20,804 nucleotides of DNA from Russula earlei. Taxonomy: Eukaryota > Basidiomycota > Agaricomycetes > Russulales > Russulaceae. Position numbers and translations under genes: made by a program. The stretch is from positions 1 through 20,804 of the forward strand of contig JAGFNK010000825.1 of NCBI GenBank assembly GCA_025769875.1. Reading direction: 5' to 3'. Under the pieces are notes generated by a model. That model saw only the letters and a list, made by a program, of their open reading frames with translations, had not been told where the DNA came from and ran no database searches. Shown here piece after piece: positions 19,333-20,804 of this stretch (its first letter is position 1; the number at the start of each line of letters is the position of its first letter).

Positions 19333-19535
19333 GACTCCAGCACATGTGGCGACTCACGGCCAACACACATGAACACCCAATGGCCAAGAAAACACTTCTA
19401 CTTCTGTGCAACCACGAACCTGAACCCGGTTTGCTTTTTGGGGGGGTCTTTGTGTTTACTTGCTCTTTCTAACTTTTCCTCGCAGCAACAGCATGGCCAG
19501 CACCCCGGTGATGATGATGCAGCCATCAAGACGCG
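19333..19535 (+). repeat. Exon-like blocks (copy 2 of the 17683 and 18327 blocks)
   Basis: CTCCAGCACATGTGGCGACTC (19333) through GTGCAACCACGAACC (19406-19420) repeats 17683-17755 with an insertion. The T/G-rich tract ending TCTAACTTTTCCTCGCAG (to 19484), then CAACAGCATGGCCAGCACC and GATGATGCAGCCATCAAGACGC, repeats 18345-18447. The donor region here is altered (GGTTTGC). Confidence 0.6.
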
Positions 19536-19799
19536 AGGTCCCGGGTGCAAGTCACTCAAATGTTCCTGCGATCAGGGATTTTTTAGTGGCTCACGCATTT
19601 GCCAGTTGCGTAATTTTTTATTTTCATTTCGTTTCGTTCATTTCCCTCCCTTTTACCCCGAGACATGACAACACCTGGAATGTGGACACCAGGACTGGCA
19701 CCACAGTCAAGACCCCTTAGAGCCCCGACCGGTTCCCTCAAGCACTGTGTCCCTGTGCGCGACACCAGTGCATCTTTTTGTCTTATTTCGATTATATTC

Positions 19800-20140
19800 T
19801 GCAAAAAATGTGACAGCACCCAGAGACATTTCACATGTGCCTCCGCACAGCTGTCGAAGACCTCAAAAGCATGGGAGGAGAGCGACCTTGCTCGCGTGGT
19901 ATGTGTCTCTGTCATGCCAATCGTTCCCAGCTTCTGTATCAATCATATTTTTCATTTCCATTTCACTGTGTAGATATTCAGAGCAAATGCAGCCATCTCC
20001 TCCATGATTGCATTGACGACCGAGGCCATTCACAACATGGCGATGTACAAACCCTCGCAGACACCATCATTGATGCACTCAATGACTCGGGCATGGTGAA
20101 ACATGCTGGGTTCGAGAAGAAGGGGGCACGGAGAGCATGG
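19800..20140 (+). pseudogene. Spliced gene fragment, family unknown
   Basis: A frame ending at 19898 reads CDSTQRHFTCASAQLSKTSK then AWEESDLARV. It meets GTATGT (19899) and a tract ending TTTCACTGTGTAG (19973). The next block continues in the same frame as IFRANAAISSMIALTTEAIH then NMAMYKPSQTPSLMHSM, until a stop near 20095. Another frame of the second block reads DTIIDALNDSGMVKHAGFEK, whose CAATGACTCGGGCATGG word also occurs at 17486. An intron-like tract preserving frame suggests former splicing. No family is recognised and no complete gene exists here. Confidence 0.3.
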
Positions 20141-20224
20141 TGGCAGATGCTTCTACCAATGTGCATTTTCGTTTTCATTTTTGCGCATTCTCTCATTCTC
20201 TTTTCCCTTTTCCTTCTCTCAGTG

Positions 20225-20804
20225 CAATAGCCCATTGTCCCATTTCACAAGCCTATCTTCACAGTGACATGGCATGGCCTGGACACGGCGATGACGCTGC
20301 CCCCTCCCCTCCTGCCCCACTTTCTGCCACACGTGACATGTATGTGTTTCCCTTCATTTCTTCCCTCTGCTTTCTCTTTTTACTTTCATTTCCTCTCAAG
20401 CAGTGGTGCTGACGACCATGTCACTGTCAGTGGCAATCACAATGCAATGGCCATGACCACGACCGCAACCACAGAATGGCACCATGTTTTCCCATGCACA
20501 GTCATTCTCGTGCGTTGATCAGGTGGGTGTCTCTCATCCTATCTCTCCTCCCCTTTCCTCTGTCACCCTTCCTCCAGATTGTACCATGTTGGCCAACATC
20601 TACAACCTACACCGTGAGTAACCTGTTGACACTACATGGGCACCAGGGAGAGCGGGTGCAGACGGTGCAGACATTCAAGTTTCCGCACATCAGCATCGAT
20701 CCCCCCACCTGTCCACGGGATTCAATCCATCTGGCAAGAAACAGGGGCTTTCTCGCATGCGCGATCTTCATGCATTAAGCTGTGCGCGTGCATTTTTCCT
20801 TTTG
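20225..20804 (+). repeat. Exon-like blocks and T-rich tracts (partners of the 18247-18543 blocks)
   Basis: TTCACAGTGACATGGCATGG (20250-20269) pairs with 18524-18543. CTCTCAAGCAGTGGTGCTGA and GGCAATCACAATGCAATGGCCATGACC (20393-20460) pair with 18240-18315, and a related block lies at 18750-18800. CATGCATTAAGCTGTGCGCG (20769-20788) pairs with 18473-18492 and again starts a T-rich tract that runs off the window. The order of blocks differs from the first copy. No gene is recognised. Confidence 0.5.

Noticed and set aside
20110..20130. GGTTCGAGA, a tRNA T-loop-like word
   Set aside because: No acceptor stem, D-arm or anticodon arm can be built around it.

Overview
The window looks like a nuclear contig from a basidiomycete fungus, most likely an agaricomycete. 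The grounds are very short introns (41-60 bp, GT..AG, CTAAC/CTGAC-type branch sites), intron-dense genes, and protein families (aromatic aminotransferase, a leucine-rich-repeat protein, Ty3/Gypsy Gag-Pol) that I recognise in their agaricomycete form. No search was run; all family names come from reading motifs.

Region 1 (1-4792) is ordinary gene space. It holds an apparently intact ten-exon PLP aminotransferase of the ARO8/kynurenine-aminotransferase type (2-1897). About 230 bp downstream on the same strand is a leucine-rich-repeat gene (2131-4792). That gene is still recognisable to its C-terminus but carries one in-frame stop and four +1 frameshifts, so I call it a pseudogene. CpG is common here.

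Region 2 (4793-13405) is transposon debris and is strikingly poor in CpG. It holds unidentified fragments and an LTR-like promoter patch near 5870. It also holds a 475-bp inverted-repeat pair (6444-6918 and 9454-9931) built of ~153-bp tandem units in an ABAB order, around a 2.5-kb spacer. The spacer contains, on the minus strand, a piece resembling the linker of a Zn2Cys6 transcription factor. Next to the right arm lies the 5' part of a decayed Ty3/Gypsy element (Gag, protease, start of the reverse-transcriptase region), broken off at ~13405. About 1.9 kb of it contains no CpG at all.

Region 3 (13406-20804) is a pyrimidine-rich (plus strand) mosaic. A second Gag-like fragment (14800-15165) and a Ser/Ala/Pro/Thr-rich stretch lie between two copies of a ~45-bp direct repeat (13439 and 16731). 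From ~16900 to the end the DNA is a patchwork of short exon-like blocks separated by T/C-rich, intron-like tracts. Several blocks recur two or three times, and one stretch (17805-18135) still reads as a frameshifted conserved protein. The spacer inside the inverted repeat is related to this material in the opposite orientation.

I see no rRNA, tRNA, CRISPR array, complete transposase or intact retroelement polymerase. The two left-hand genes are unrelated in function. The rest is best read as nested, methylation-decayed repeats in which gene pieces have been trapped.
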